A stretch of DNA of 64,000 nt from Acidobacteriota bacterium (lineage in GTDB: Bacteria; Acidobacteriota; Terriglobia; Bryobacterales; Bryobacteraceae): positions 1-64,000 of the forward strand of contig JAKOTR010000053.1 in assembly GCA_029776225.1 (NCBI GenBank). The letters are read 5' to 3'. Below the pieces are notes generated by a model. That model was not told where the DNA came from. It did not search any database and saw only the letters and a program-made list of their open reading frames with translations. Positions 1-10,712 of this stretch are shown here, one piece after another. How positions within the stretch are numbered: the first letter of the stretch is position 1; every line of letters begins with the position of its first letter. The position numbers were made by a program, and so were the translations under genes.

Positions 1-348
1 ATAGGTCGACAGCAGGTCGCGCTGTCCGACTACGATATCCGCGGGCGCGCCATTCGCGAAGCTCGCGGCATTGCGCCAGCCCAGCACACGGTTGTTGCCC
101 GAGTCGCTCACATAAAGCGCGTGCGGCGTGGACGACTTGTCGATCGCCACCGCGTTTGGCCGGAAGAATTCGCGGCCCTCCACCAGATTCGGTTTATCCG
201 AAAAGATCACGGTCCGGACAGAGGCATGACCCACGACGCGCGCCGGAGTCGGGCTTAGGGGAGTAGGTCTTGGCTCCGACTGCGCCTTGAGTAAGTTGAC
301 TGAAGACAACACGAGACAGGACAGTACCAGCGTTCTAATGGTACTCAT
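1..348 (-). CDS. NHL-repeat secreted protein, N-terminal part (cut by window edge)
   Basis: The frame opens at an ATG at 348 on the minus strand and runs off the left edge, giving the first 116 residues. The N-terminus (MSTIRTLVLSCLVLSSVNLL) looks like a signal peptide ending near KAQS, so the product is probably exported. Residues 65-100 hold an NHL-type beta-propeller blade (PNAVAID, then ALYVSDSGNNRVLGW), in which the DSGNNRV core is diagnostic of NHL repeats. Such proteins in this phylum are usually long surface or periplasmic scaffolds of unknown ligand. A GGAGG 13 bases upstream and a good promoter at 398-426 support this start. The family is confident; the function is unknown. Confidence 0.75.
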   Translation of the reverse strand, partial: MSTIRTLVLSCLVLSSVNLLKAQSEPRPTPLSPTPARVVGHASVRTVIFSDKPNLVEGREFFRPNAVAIDKSSTPHALYVSDSGNNRVLGWRNAASFANGAPADIVVGQRDLLSTY

Positions 349-397
349 AGGATTTTGGAACCTCCCCGATCCGTGAAGCTGGAAACGATTTGAGTCA

Positions 398-426
398 AAG
401 ATAGCACGTCGACGCTCCAGTTACAA
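398..426 (-). promoter_or_regulatory. Sigma-70-like promoter of the NHL-repeat gene
   Basis: On the minus strand TTGTAA (426-421), a 17-bp spacer and TATCTT (403-398) form a well-spaced promoter. The -10 is preceded by TGC, an extended -10 element. The expected transcript start is about 45 bases before the ATG at 348. Confidence 0.55.
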
Positions 427-576
427 CGGATGTCATACGAAGGCTAATCCCGGAGTAACAATCCATTTCAGGCGCCTTTTCCCACTTTCCAGTTCGACAG
501 CAGTGTGCCGGAGTCTCCAGCTCTCGTGGTGGGGCGCCGGATTCGCGAGTCTTTTCGCCGCCGCTAGATGTAGCCG

Positions 577-1440
577 CTAACGCAGGCCCATGGACTTCAG
601 CATTTCCACCAGCCCGCCGGGGTCGTCAGTCAGAATGCCGTCCACCTGCATCCCGATCAGCCGCTTCCAGACTTCGCGGTCGTCCGTAGTTCCCGAAAAG
701 ATTTTCAGGCCCGCCGCGTGGAGCCGGGGCACATCCTCCGGTTGGATGATCGTGTAGTTGATCAACTGGTGCGTAGCGCCCAGCGCTCTCGCCGGCGCCA
801 CGTAATCATCCAGCCGCTTCCGCGGGTTCAGCAGACACAGCCGGATCTTCGGATCGAGCTTGTGGATTTCGGCAAGTGTGCGGTAATCGAAAGACTGTAT
901 GATCACGCGTTCGGCCATGCCCGCCCGTGCGATGGCGCCGTGCAGCAGCCTGGCGAAGTGCCCCGGCTGCACGAAAACGGGTGAGGCATCCTGGGCCATC
1001 TTCGTTTCGATCATCAGGTCCGCGCGGCTGCCGGCAACCGCTTCGAAAACCTCCTCGAGTGTTGGGATCCGCTCGCCCGGCACGGTCACCTGATTCGGGA
1101 AGGCCTTGTTCCTCCTGCTGCCGCAATCGAACCGCTTCACCTCGGCCAGCGTGAGGTTTCTTACAAAGAGGGGCGGATCCGGCGCGGCCTCTCCGGGAAT
1201 GAAGCAAAGGTCCAGGGGGATGGTTAGGTCGTGGTTCACCACGAGGCGGTCGTCCTTCGTCAAGACCACATCGAGCTCCAGCACGTCGGCGCCGGCGGCG
1301 AGGGCGTGCCGGAAGGCCGCGATGGTGTTCTCGGGGCGCGCCGCGCGGGCGCCGCGGTGTCCCACGACGAGCGGACCGCGCCATTGCGCCCAACAACTCA
1401 GCGAGCAAGCTGCCAGCAGTATCACTCGTGAAAACCGCAT
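577..1440 (-). CDS. Exported glycerophosphodiester phosphodiesterase
   Basis: Hydrolyses glycerophosphodiesters from phospholipid turnover to sn-glycerol-3-phosphate and an alcohol. The 287-residue product carries the GDPD signature: H28-R29-G30 with PENT at 37-40, the metal-binding ELD (E55, D57) and a second catalytic-type histidine at H70 in VNHD. It ends with the usual GILTDDPG barrel strand. The N-terminus MRFSRVILLAAC is a signal sequence; LAAC could be a lipobox, or cleavage could fall after CWA. The frame is open back to 1683, but family homology begins here and a promoter at 1469-1497 lies inside the longer reading, so the start at 1440 is chosen. It stands divergent to mqnA and shows no operon partner. 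Confidence 0.9.
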   Translation of the reverse strand: MRFSRVILLAACSLSCWAQWRGPLVVGHRGARAARPENTIAAFRHALAAGADVLELDVVLTKDDRLVVNHDLTIPLDLCFIPGEAAPDPPLFVRNLTLAEVKRFDCGSRRNKAFPNQVTVPGERIPTLEEVFEAVAGSRADLMIETKMAQDASPVFVQPGHFARLLHGAIARAGMAERVIIQSFDYRTLAEIHKLDPKIRLCLLNPRKRLDDYVAPARALGATHQLINYTIIQPEDVPRLHAAGLKIFSGTTDDREVWKRLIGMQVDGILTDDPGGLVEMLKSMGLR

Positions 1441-1468
1441 ATCGAACCCGGAATTTCCGTTTGGCAGG

Positions 1469-1497
1469 ATTGTATACAAGCGCCCCCGTTGGCGCAA
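1469..1497 (-). promoter_or_regulatory. Sigma-70-like promoter of the glycerophosphodiesterase gene
   Basis: Minus strand: TTGCGC (1497-1492), a 17-bp spacer and TACAAT (1474-1469). Transcription would start near 1462, about 20 bases before the ATG at 1440, which excludes the longer reading frame. Confidence 0.55.
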
Positions 1498-1664
1498 ATT
1501 TTTCATTGAGGCTCTTCGGCTATCCCGGCATGCGACCTCGATGAGGGAGAATCCCCCATACGCGTCACGCTCAGGCCGGTGTGCCTTCCATCCCCGTGCG
1601 GCTCGCACCGCCCCGGAAAGGGCGTGCCGCGGCTTCGCCGCCCGCGTGAACCGGGCGCAATGAA

Positions 1665-1673
1665 TGCTATTCT
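1665..1673 (+). promoter_or_regulatory. Extended -10 element abutting the mqnA start
   Basis: TGC-TATTCT ends 9 bases before the mqnA ATG and no Shine-Dalgarno lies between them. The arrangement suggests a leaderless or nearly leaderless transcript. Confidence 0.45.
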
Positions 1674-1682
1674 GGATTTTCA

Positions 1683-2483
1683 ATGACTCACCAGAGAAAA
1701 CCCCGCGTGTGCGCCGTCTCCTATTTGAATACGGCCCCGCTGATCTGGGGCATGCTGCACGGTTCGCAGCGCGACTGCTTCGAACTCGACTTCAGCCTGC
1801 CTTCCGAATGCGCGGACAAGCTGGCTTCCGGAACGGCTGATATCGGAGTGGTGCCTTCGATTGAAGTGGCGCGCCAGGGCCTGGGATACCTGCGGGGCGC
1901 CGGAATCGCCAGCCACGGCGAAGTGCGCAGCATTCTTCTTGTCTCGAAGGTTCCGCCCGCCGAGATCCGCACGCTGGCCGCGGACACGAGTTCGCGCACG
2001 TCAGTGGCGCTGGCGCGCATTGTCCTTTCGCGGCGCTACGGGGCCCAGCCGGAAATGAAGCCGATGCCGCCCGACTTGCCGTCGATGCTGGAGGCAACGG
2101 ACGCGGCGCTGCTCATCGGCGATCCGGCGCTGCGGGTGTGGGTATCGCCTCCTCCGCTGGCTGTCTACGACCTCGGCGCGGAATGGGTGGCGATGACCGG
2201 GCTGCCGATGGTCTTCGCCGTCTGGGGCGGCCGCAAGGAATTCATCACGCCCGGTATGGAAGCCGCTTTTCTGGAATCCTGCCGATTCGGGCGCGCGCGC
2301 CTCGCGGAGATCGCGCGCTGCGAAGGGCCGCCGCGAGGATTCAGCGAGGCGTTTGCCCTGGAGTACCTCGAGCGCAACATCGTCAACGAACTCGGCGAGC
2401 GCGAGTACGAAGGCATGCGGCTGTTCCATCAGTACGCGCGCGAGCTCGGTATACTGGCGCCGGTTGGAGGGGCGCGGGCATGA
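1683..2483 (+). CDS. mqnA: Chorismate dehydratase, futalosine pathway
   Basis: MqnA removes water from chorismate to give 3-enolpyruvylbenzoate, the first committed step of futalosine-type menaquinone synthesis. The 266-residue protein has the family's periplasmic-binding-protein-like fold, with the N-terminal motif VSYLNTAPLIWG (residues 12-23) and the LASGTADIGVVPSIE segment that lines the active site. Length is normal. The stop TGA overlaps the mqnC ATG in an ATGA junction, so the two are translationally coupled. An extended -10 sits 9 bases before the ATG with no ribosome-binding site. Because the next gene belongs to the same pathway, the assignment is secure. Confidence 0.93.
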   Translation: MTHQRKPRVCAVSYLNTAPLIWGMLHGSQRDCFELDFSLPSECADKLASGTADIGVVPSIEVARQGLGYLRGAGIASHGEVRSILLVSKVPPAEIRTLAADTSSRTSVALARIVLSRRYGAQPEMKPMPPDLPSMLEATDAALLIGDPALRVWVSPPPLAVYDLGAEWVAMTGLPMVFAVWGGRKEFITPGMEAAFLESCRFGRARLAEIARCEGPPRGFSEAFALEYLERNIVNELGEREYEGMRLFHQYARELGILAPVGGARA

Positions 2484-3511
2484 TCTCCCGCGAGGAAGCT
2501 CTGGATCTGTTTCGCAGTCCCGACATCATCGGCATCGGCATGGCCGCCGACGCCGTGCGGCGCAAGCTGCACCCGGAGCGGGTTGTTACTTACATCATCG
2601 ACAGAAACATTAATTACACTAACTTCTGCACGGAGTATTGCACCTTTTGCGCCTTTTACCGCCCCCTGGGTCACGCCGAAGGTTACATTCTGCCCAAGGA
2701 AATTATTTTCGAGAAGATACAGGAAACTATCGATCTGGGCGGAACCGGTATCTTAATGCAGGGCGGGCTGCACCCGGAGCTGAAGATCGAGTGGTATGAA
2801 GATCTGCTCCGCTCGATCAAGAAGCGTTTCAACATACACCTGCACTGTTTCTCCTCGCCCGAAATCGTCAACATCGCCGAAGTAAGCGGCCTCACGGTGC
2901 GCGAGACGATCGCGCGGCTGCGTGACGCCGGGCTCGATTCGATTCCGGGCGGCGGCGCGGAGATCCTCGACGACGACGTGCGCCACCGCATCAGCCGGCT
3001 GAAGTGCTCCACGAAAGAATGGGCGGACGTGCACCTGGAGGCGCACCGGCTCGGCATGCGCACCACCGCCACCATGATGTTCGGATGCGGAGAAACCTAC
3101 GAGCAGCGCCTCAACCACCTGGACGTCGTGCGGCGCATACAGGAGGAGACCGGCGGGTTCACCGCCTTCATCCCCTGGACGTTCCAGCGCGAGAGCACGG
3201 CGCTGGGGCGCTTTGTGAAAGAGGAAGCGACTGCGGTCGACTACCTGAAGACGCTGGCAATCTCCCGTCTTTACCTGGACAACATCGACAACATACAAAC
3301 CTCCTGGGTGACGCAGGGCCTGAAGACCTGCCAGCTCGGGCTCCGCTTCGGCGGCAACGATGTGGGAAGCATCATGATCGAAGAAAACGTCGTAGCCGCG
3401 GCTGGGGCCCACCATTGCGCCTCGGAGGAAGAACTGCGCCGCATCATCCGGGACGCCGGCTTTATCCCGAAACAGCGGGACACCCTTTACCGCACGTTCT
3501 ATCTGATGTAG
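2480..3511 (+). CDS. mqnC: Cyclic dehypoxanthinyl futalosine synthase (radical SAM)
   Basis: MqnC is a radical SAM enzyme that cyclises dehypoxanthine futalosine in menaquinone synthesis. The 343-residue protein has the cluster motif C50-x3-C54-x2-C57 within NFCTEYCTFCAFYRP, then MQGGLHP and the GLDSIPGGGAEIL segment, which matches MqnC rather than MqnE. The frame is open upstream into mqnA, but the ATG at 2480 sits exactly at the ATGA junction and matches the family N-terminus. The pathway's remaining genes (mqnB, mqnD, mqnE) are not in this window. The product is cytoplasmic and oxygen-sensitive by family. Confidence 0.93.
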   Translation: MISREEALDLFRSPDIIGIGMAADAVRRKLHPERVVTYIIDRNINYTNFCTEYCTFCAFYRPLGHAEGYILPKEIIFEKIQETIDLGGTGILMQGGLHPELKIEWYEDLLRSIKKRFNIHLHCFSSPEIVNIAEVSGLTVRETIARLRDAGLDSIPGGGAEILDDDVRHRISRLKCSTKEWADVHLEAHRLGMRTTATMMFGCGETYEQRLNHLDVVRRIQEETGGFTAFIPWTFQRESTALGRFVKEEATAVDYLKTLAISRLYLDNIDNIQTSWVTQGLKTCQLGLRFGGNDVGSIMIEENVVAAAGAHHCASEEELRRIIRDAGFIPKQRDTLYRTFYLM

Positions 3512-3563
3512 CGGCCCGAACGCCCACTGAGCGTCGCCGCCGCCCCCGCCGGCCACAAACCTC

Positions 3564-3572
3564 TGATATGCT
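3564..3572 (+). promoter_or_regulatory. Extended -10 element abutting the GH2 gene start
   Basis: TGA-TATGCT ends 8 bases before the ATG at 3581, with no Shine-Dalgarno in between. Confidence 0.4.
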
Positions 3573-3580
3573 TTCCGCTT

Positions 3581-5374
3581 ATGAGAAAGACTCTGGCGCT
3601 GTTTCTTCTGGCGGTTATCGCGCTGGCTGCGCCGTCCATTCCCCGTGCGGAATACCCGCGCCCGCAGTTCCAGCGTGAACAGTGGCTCAACCTCAACGGC
3701 CAATGGGAGTTCGAGTTTGACGACGCCAATGTTGGCCTGGATGAAAACTGGGCCTCCGGCTCGAAGAAGTTCAGCCGCACAATTGTGGTCCCGTACAGCT
3801 TCGAGAGCGCGCTGAGCGGCATTCACGACACCTCGTTTCACCCCTGGGTGTGGTACCGGCGCAGCTTCACCGTGCCTGCGGCATGGAAGGGAAAGCGCAT
3901 CCTGCTCCACTTCGGCGCGGTGAACTACTGGGCCATGGTGTGGATCAACGGCCGGCTCGCCGGGCAGCACGAAGGCGGCAGTACGCCATTTTCCTTCGAT
4001 ATAACGCCGCTGCTTCAGGCCGGAACCAACACCATCACCGTCAGGTCAGAGTTCCCGCCAACAGATCGCACCATCCCGCGCGGCAAACAATACTGGGAGC
4101 CCAAGTCGCGCAGCATTTTCTACACGCGCACGAGCGGCATCTGGCAAACGGTCTGGCTCGAGCCGGTCGCGCCCACGCATCTGGAGCGGGTGCGGATCAC
4201 CGCCGGAGCGGACGGCGTAGCGCGGTTCGAAGCCGAAATCGCGCGGCCCGAACCAGACCTGGAGTTGCACGCCACGCTGCGCTTTGAAAAGGCGGTGGTC
4301 GCTTCGGCCTCGGCGCCCGCCCGCGGCGGACGGGCGATGGTGGTGGCGGGCGTCGCCGAGCCGCGCCTGTGGTCGCCCAACTCGCCGAATCTCTACGACG
4401 TCACTTTCGAGCTGCGCCGCGGCGCGCAGGTGATCGACCGCGTGGAATCGTATCTCGGCTTCCGCACGGTGAGCGTCGAGGGCGGCCGCATCCTGCTCAA
4501 CCGCCGTCCCATCTACCTTAAGATGGTGCTCGACCAGGGTTACTGGCCCCAGAGCAATCTCACGCCGCCTTCCGACGAAGCCATCCAGTACGACATCAAG
4601 ATGACCAAGGAAATGGGCTTCAACGGCGCGCGCAAGCATCAGAAGCTGGAAGATCCGCGCTACCTTTACTGGGCCGACCGCCTCGGCCTGCTGGTCTCCA
4701 GCGAGATGGCCAACGCTTACGAGTACAGCGAAGCCTACATCGAGCGCTTCACGAAAGAGTGGATGGCCGCCCTCCAGCGCGACTACAACCACCCGTCGAT
4801 CATCATGTGGGTGCCGATCAACGAAAGCTGGGGCACGCCCGACCTGTACGATTCGCGGCAGCAATTCCACCTCAAGGCCCTGTACACGCTCACCAAGTCG
4901 TTCGACAGCACCCGGCCCGTGATCGACAACGACGGCTGGGAACACACCGACATGACCGACATCTTCGCGATACACGATTACGCGCGCACCGGCGAGATGC
5001 TTTTCGAGAAGTACAAGGATATCGGCAAACCCGGCGCGCCGATTCCGGACGGCGGCCGCCCCGCGCTCGCGCCCGGTTATACGTACAACGGCACGCCGAT
5101 CGTGCTCTCCGAGTTCGGCGGGATCGCCTATATTCCGGCCGGACAGGATGTTCCCAAAGACGCCTGGGGGTACTCCGGCGTGGAGAAAACGCCGGAGGCC
5201 GCGCTGCAGCGGCTTCGAGGACTGTACGAGGCGATCGCCAAACTGCCGTTTGCCGGGCTTTGCTATACGCAGTTGACCGACGTCGAGCAGGAAGTCAACG
5301 GATTGATGACCTACGACCGCAAGCTCAAGTTCGATCCGTCGGTGCTGCGTGAAATCAACAGACTGGTGCGCTAA
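3581..5374 (+). CDS. Exported glycoside hydrolase family 2 enzyme (beta-galactosidase/glucuronidase type)
   Basis: A 597-residue protein with a signal peptide (MRKTLALFLLAVIALAAPS). A sugar-binding jelly-roll domain follows at about 25-190 (YPRPQFQREQWLNLNGQWEF, YRRSFTVP, HFGAVNYWAMVWING), then an Ig-like domain to about 300 and a TIM barrel to the end. The barrel shows the GH2 acid/base in the INESWG segment (E415) and the nucleophile in LSEFGG (E511). It is shorter than E. coli LacZ and closer to the compact GH2 enzymes of Bacteroidetes and Acidobacteria. The sugar cleaved cannot be read from sequence. The RhaT-type transporter starts 27 bases downstream, so the products may be imported by it. 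Confidence 0.9.
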   Translation: MRKTLALFLLAVIALAAPSIPRAEYPRPQFQREQWLNLNGQWEFEFDDANVGLDENWASGSKKFSRTIVVPYSFESALSGIHDTSFHPWVWYRRSFTVPAAWKGKRILLHFGAVNYWAMVWINGRLAGQHEGGSTPFSFDITPLLQAGTNTITVRSEFPPTDRTIPRGKQYWEPKSRSIFYTRTSGIWQTVWLEPVAPTHLERVRITAGADGVARFEAEIARPEPDLELHATLRFEKAVVASASAPARGGRAMVVAGVAEPRLWSPNSPNLYDVTFELRRGAQVIDRVESYLGFRTVSVEGGRILLNRRPIYLKMVLDQGYWPQSNLTPPSDEAIQYDIKMTKEMGFNGARKHQKLEDPRYLYWADRLGLLVSSEMANAYEYSEAYIERFTKEWMAALQRDYNHPSIIMWVPINESWGTPDLYDSRQQFHLKALYTLTKSFDSTRPVIDNDGWEHTDMTDIFAIHDYARTGEMLFEKYKDIGKPGAPIPDGGRPALAPGYTYNGTPIVLSEFGGIAYIPAGQDVPKDAWGYSGVEKTPEAALQRLRGLYEAIAKLPFAGLCYTQLTDVEQEVNGLMTYDRKLKFDPSVLREINRLVR

Positions 5375-5401
5375 GCTGACATTTTTTCTGAGGAGCTTGT
5401 G

Positions 5402-6409
5402 ATGGATTCATTTTGGATTGGATTGCTGGCCGTGATTGGCGGCGCTGCGATGCAGGGCAGTTTTGCGCTTCCGCAGAAATTCGTTCGCGGCTGGCCTTGG
5501 GAAAAGAGCTGGCTGTTTTACTCCATCGCCGGGATGATTCTGTTCCCCTGGCTTCTGGTGGCGCTGGTGATTCCCAACGCGGGCGAGGTTTACTCGAACG
5601 TCAGCGGAAAAGTGCTGCTATCGACCGCGCTGTTCGGCATGGGCTGGGGCGTCGGCTCGGTCCTGTTCGGACTGGGACTGGCCGCGGTCGGCCTGGCGCT
5701 CGGTTTCGCCATCATCATCTCTATGACGGCGGCGATGGGCGCGCTGGTGCCGATGGCGGTGCTGCATCCCGAGGAGCTGATGTCCTTCCGCGGCGCGCTG
5801 GTGATTGCGGGATTGCTGGTCGTCATCATCGGCGTGGCGCTGTGCTCGCGCGCGGGCGCGCTCAAGGAGGGCAGCGCTTCGTCCGGAGGCGGCAACTTCA
5901 CGCGCGGTTTGATCATCTGCATCGCCTCGGGCGTGATGTCCCCCATGCTGAATTTCGGCTTCGCCTTCGGCTCGCCAATCGCCGATGAGGCGGCGCGCCT
6001 GGGTGCGGACCGCGCCAACGCATCCATCGCCATCTTCGCCGTGGCGATCTCGGCCGGTTTTCTCGTCAACGCCGGATACTGCTTATACCTCCTGGCGCGC
6101 AACAACACCTGGAGCAAGGGCCTGCCCTCGGACCGCCCGCACAACCTGCTCTGCACTCTCGCCATGGGCTTCCTGTGGCTGTTCGGCTTTTTCCTCTACG
6201 GGCTGGGCGCTACCGGACTCGGCGAGCTTGGCGCCTCGGTCGGCTGGGCGATTTTCATGACCACGATGGTCATGGTGGCGAACCTCTGGGGACTGTTGAC
6301 TGGTGAGTGGAAGAACGCGGACAAACGCGCGTTCCGCTATCTCGGGGCCGGTCTGGCAGCGATGATCGCCGCGCTGGTGGTGATCGCGTACGCGGGGGCG
6401 CTGGCGTAA
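5402..6409 (+). CDS. RhaT-type L-rhamnose/proton symporter family protein
   Basis: A 335-residue inner-membrane protein made almost entirely of about ten hydrophobic helices. The opening segment (LLAVIGGAAMQGSFALPQKF) and the later GWGVGSVLFGLGLAAVGLALG match the RhaT family, which imports L-rhamnose with protons. A GTG lies one codon upstream at 5399, but AGGAG at 5391-5395 is spaced six bases from the ATG at 5402, which decides the start. It follows the GH2 gene closely and is probably cotranscribed, supplying uptake for the released sugar. RhaT relatives in this phylum also carry other sugars, so rhamnose is not certain. Confidence 0.85.
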   Translation: MDSFWIGLLAVIGGAAMQGSFALPQKFVRGWPWEKSWLFYSIAGMILFPWLLVALVIPNAGEVYSNVSGKVLLSTALFGMGWGVGSVLFGLGLAAVGLALGFAIIISMTAAMGALVPMAVLHPEELMSFRGALVIAGLLVVIIGVALCSRAGALKEGSASSGGGNFTRGLIICIASGVMSPMLNFGFAFGSPIADEAARLGADRANASIAIFAVAISAGFLVNAGYCLYLLARNNTWSKGLPSDRPHNLLCTLAMGFLWLFGFFLYGLGATGLGELGASVGWAIFMTTMVMVANLWGLLTGEWKNADKRAFRYLGAGLAAMIAALVVIAYAGALA

Positions 6410-6416
6410 ACGCGGG

Positions 6417-6638
6417 CTACAATTCGCGGTCGATGCGCCGCCAGCCCGCCGACGCCAGCAGGACCAGCAGAGAGATCACTGCGGCGCCCGCGAGCAGTTC
6501 CACCGGTCGCGGGAGCCGCAGCGTCATCGCCATCAGCACCGTTGTGTACACGAGCATGCCAACCGCGCCGCCGGCAATCAGAATCCTGCGCACGATTCTT
6601 GAGGCCGGCGGGCGGAGACGTTCCTGGGTGGGATCCAT
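6417..6638 (-). CDS. Small two-helix membrane protein, unknown
   Basis: A 73-residue product with two predicted membrane helices (about 18-40 and 48-65) and a basic tail WRRIDREL. It begins 12 bases after the stop of the esterase gene and has a GAGGGG just before its ATG, so it is likely the second gene of that transcript. It ends 7 bases from the convergent RhaT gene. I do not recognise a family. Confidence 0.5.
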   Translation of the reverse strand: MDPTQERLRPPASRIVRRILIAGGAVGMLVYTTVLMAMTLRLPRPVELLAGAAVISLLVLLASAGWRRIDREL

Positions 6639-6650
6639 CGTCCCCTCGCT

Positions 6651-7496
6651 TTAGCGGCTGGCTTTCTCGAATATCTCCAGAAAGACCCGGATTTGCTCGT
6701 CCCAGAAATCCCAGGTGTGGGCGCGCGGCGAGATCTCGCGGTACTCGTAAGGGATCTTCTTTTCCGCCAGCAATTGGATGAAATCGCGGTTCTGCTTCAG
6801 CAGGAAGTCCTGCCCGCCGCAGGCGATGTACAGCAGCGGCATCTCGGCGGGGGGCACTTTTTCGACCAGGGCGAAGGGATCGCGCGCGCTGCGCTCCTCC
6901 GGCGTCGAACCGAAGCGCGGCTGAATCTCGCGCTGCAGCCGGTTGCCCAAAGCGGGCGAATCGGGCCGGTCGTGCGCTATCCCCACCGCCGCGCTAAACG
7001 CGCCGATGGCGCTGAACAGCCGGTAGTGCTTCAGTCCGAGAAACGTAGCGCCGTAACCGCCCATCGACAACCCCGCGACCGCCCGCGCCCGCCGCAGCGG
7101 AATCGTGCGGTAATGGCTGTCGATGTAGGGGACGAGGTCTTTGATGATGTAGTCCTCGAAGCGCTCCTTGGGGTTGGCTGCGCTGTTCACGTACCAGCTA
7201 CGCGAGGCATCGGGCATGACCACGATGATCTTGTGTTCCGCCGCATAGCCGGACAGGTTCGTCATGAACGACCATGCGGTGTGATCGTCGCCCAGCCCGT
7301 GCAGCAGGTACAGCACCGGATACCGGCTGGTGGAGGTTTCGTAGTCGAGCGGCAGGAGGATGTTGAACGCCCGCTCCTGCCCGAGCGACTCGCTCTGAAA
7401 CTTAACCGTGGAAATGTTCCTGGCGGCGACGCCCGTTCTCACATCGGCCGCGGGCGCGCAGAGGACGGCCGTAAGTAGCAATACTAAGAGGCGCAT
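6651..7496 (-). CDS. Secreted alpha/beta-hydrolase esterase (esterase D / antigen 85-like)
   Basis: A 281-residue serine esterase with a signal peptide (MRLLVLLLTAVLCAPAAD). The nucleophile elbow GLSMGG has S144; a histidine lies near the C-terminus in RAHTWDFW and an acid in GGQDFLLK, completing a plausible triad. The LLHGLGDDHTAW oxyanion segment and the RSWYVNS loop match the esterase family that includes feruloyl and acetyl-xylan esterases and the mycolyltransferases. Export and the surrounding glycoside hydrolases suggest it deacylates plant or microbial polysaccharide; this is inference. A TATTAT box lies 8 bases before the ATG and no Shine-Dalgarno is seen. Confidence 0.85.
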   Translation of the reverse strand: MRLLVLLLTAVLCAPAADVRTGVAARNISTVKFQSESLGQERAFNILLPLDYETSTSRYPVLYLLHGLGDDHTAWSFMTNLSGYAAEHKIIVVMPDASRSWYVNSAANPKERFEDYIIKDLVPYIDSHYRTIPLRRARAVAGLSMGGYGATFLGLKHYRLFSAIGAFSAAVGIAHDRPDSPALGNRLQREIQPRFGSTPEERSARDPFALVEKVPPAEMPLLYIACGGQDFLLKQNRDFIQLLAEKKIPYEYREISPRAHTWDFWDEQIRVFLEIFEKASR

Positions 7497-7504
7497 AGGA
7501 GTCT

Positions 7505-7510
7505 ATAATA
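7505..7510 (-). promoter_or_regulatory. -10 element abutting the esterase start
   Basis: TATTAT on the minus strand (7510-7505) ends 8 bases before the ATG at 7496. Confidence 0.4.
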
Positions 7511-7674
7511 ATCCGGCTCGGGACGCCGCGGGCGTTCGCAAGTCTTCGAAACTGGATTCGACGGTGGCCTGCGTGGCAAGTCCACGAACTCGCCAACGTC
7601 AAAGTCCAGACGGTTCGCTCCGCAGAAGGCGGGGCGCCCATTTTGCGCGAATTCCTTGGCCGGGCGTTGCCCCC

Positions 7675-10326
<2,652 letters not shown>

Positions 10327-10335
10327 TTGAAAGTT

Positions 10336-10341
10336 ATTATA
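10336..10341 (-). promoter_or_regulatory. -10 element abutting the aconitase start
   Basis: A perfect TATAAT on the minus strand, 9 bases before the ATG at 10326 and overlapping codons of the longer alternative frame. Confidence 0.5.
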
Positions 10342-10369
10342 GATCGGTAACATCGTGCGAAAACAGATG

Positions 10370-10378
10370 TGCTATTCT
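10370..10378 (+). promoter_or_regulatory. Extended -10 element of the metal-efflux operon
   Basis: TGC-TATTCT, the same extended -10 as before mqnA, ends 15 bases before the ATG at 10394. It lies back to back with the aconitase promoter. Confidence 0.4.
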
Positions 10379-10393
10379 TGATCCTTAATTGCC

Positions 10394-10666
10394 ATGAGGA
10401 CCGCCACGCGAGCCGCGTGTATCAGCGCCGTGTTGGTGGTCTGCGTCCTGGCGATCAACCTCTACATCTTCAGTCCGTGGCACTGGCATACCCCCAAGCA
10501 GCTTTGCGCGTTTTCCAGCTTCGAGCACGGCAACGGCACTGAGGCCATCTCACCGGTCCAGGTCGTGCCGCCTGCGGTCTTGGCATGGCTGCCCGCAGCC
10601 CCGGACCCGTTGCTTCGTGCAACGGATATTCCCATCCATTACTCAGGTCGCGCGCCCCCCGCTTAA
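10394..10666 (+). CDS. Small exported protein heading the efflux operon (CzcI-like position)
   Basis: A 90-residue product with one N-terminal hydrophobic helix (about residues 8-28), which would export or anchor it. The rest is a short periplasmic region with several histidines and one cysteine (SPWHWHTPKQLCAF) and a Pro-rich end SGRAPPA. It is the first gene before a CzcC/CzcB/CzcA-type set, 46 bases upstream of the TolC-like gene. The small periplasmic proteins CzcI and its analogues occupy this position elsewhere, and RAPP-type endings recur among them. A role in metal sensing or regulation is inference from position. Confidence 0.55.
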   Translation: MRTATRAACISAVLVVCVLAINLYIFSPWHWHTPKQLCAFSSFEHGNGTEAISPVQVVPPAVLAWLPAAPDPLLRATDIPIHYSGRAPPA

Positions 10667-10712
10667 ACCCCTCGGCCCGTTTTGAATTCACTGGCAACTG
10701 GGGTGGTGGTGT

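Noticed and set aside
7551-7575. GGATTCGAC at 7554-7562, like the conserved 5' part of tmRNA
   Set aside because: Only about 180 bases separate the esterase and aconitase genes; there is no 3' T-arm with CCA and no tag reading frame.
10327-10353. Nine extra N-terminal codons for aconitase (ATG at 10353)
   Set aside because: They contain the TATAAT box and show no family similarity; the ATG at 10326 is better, though the longer start cannot be excluded.
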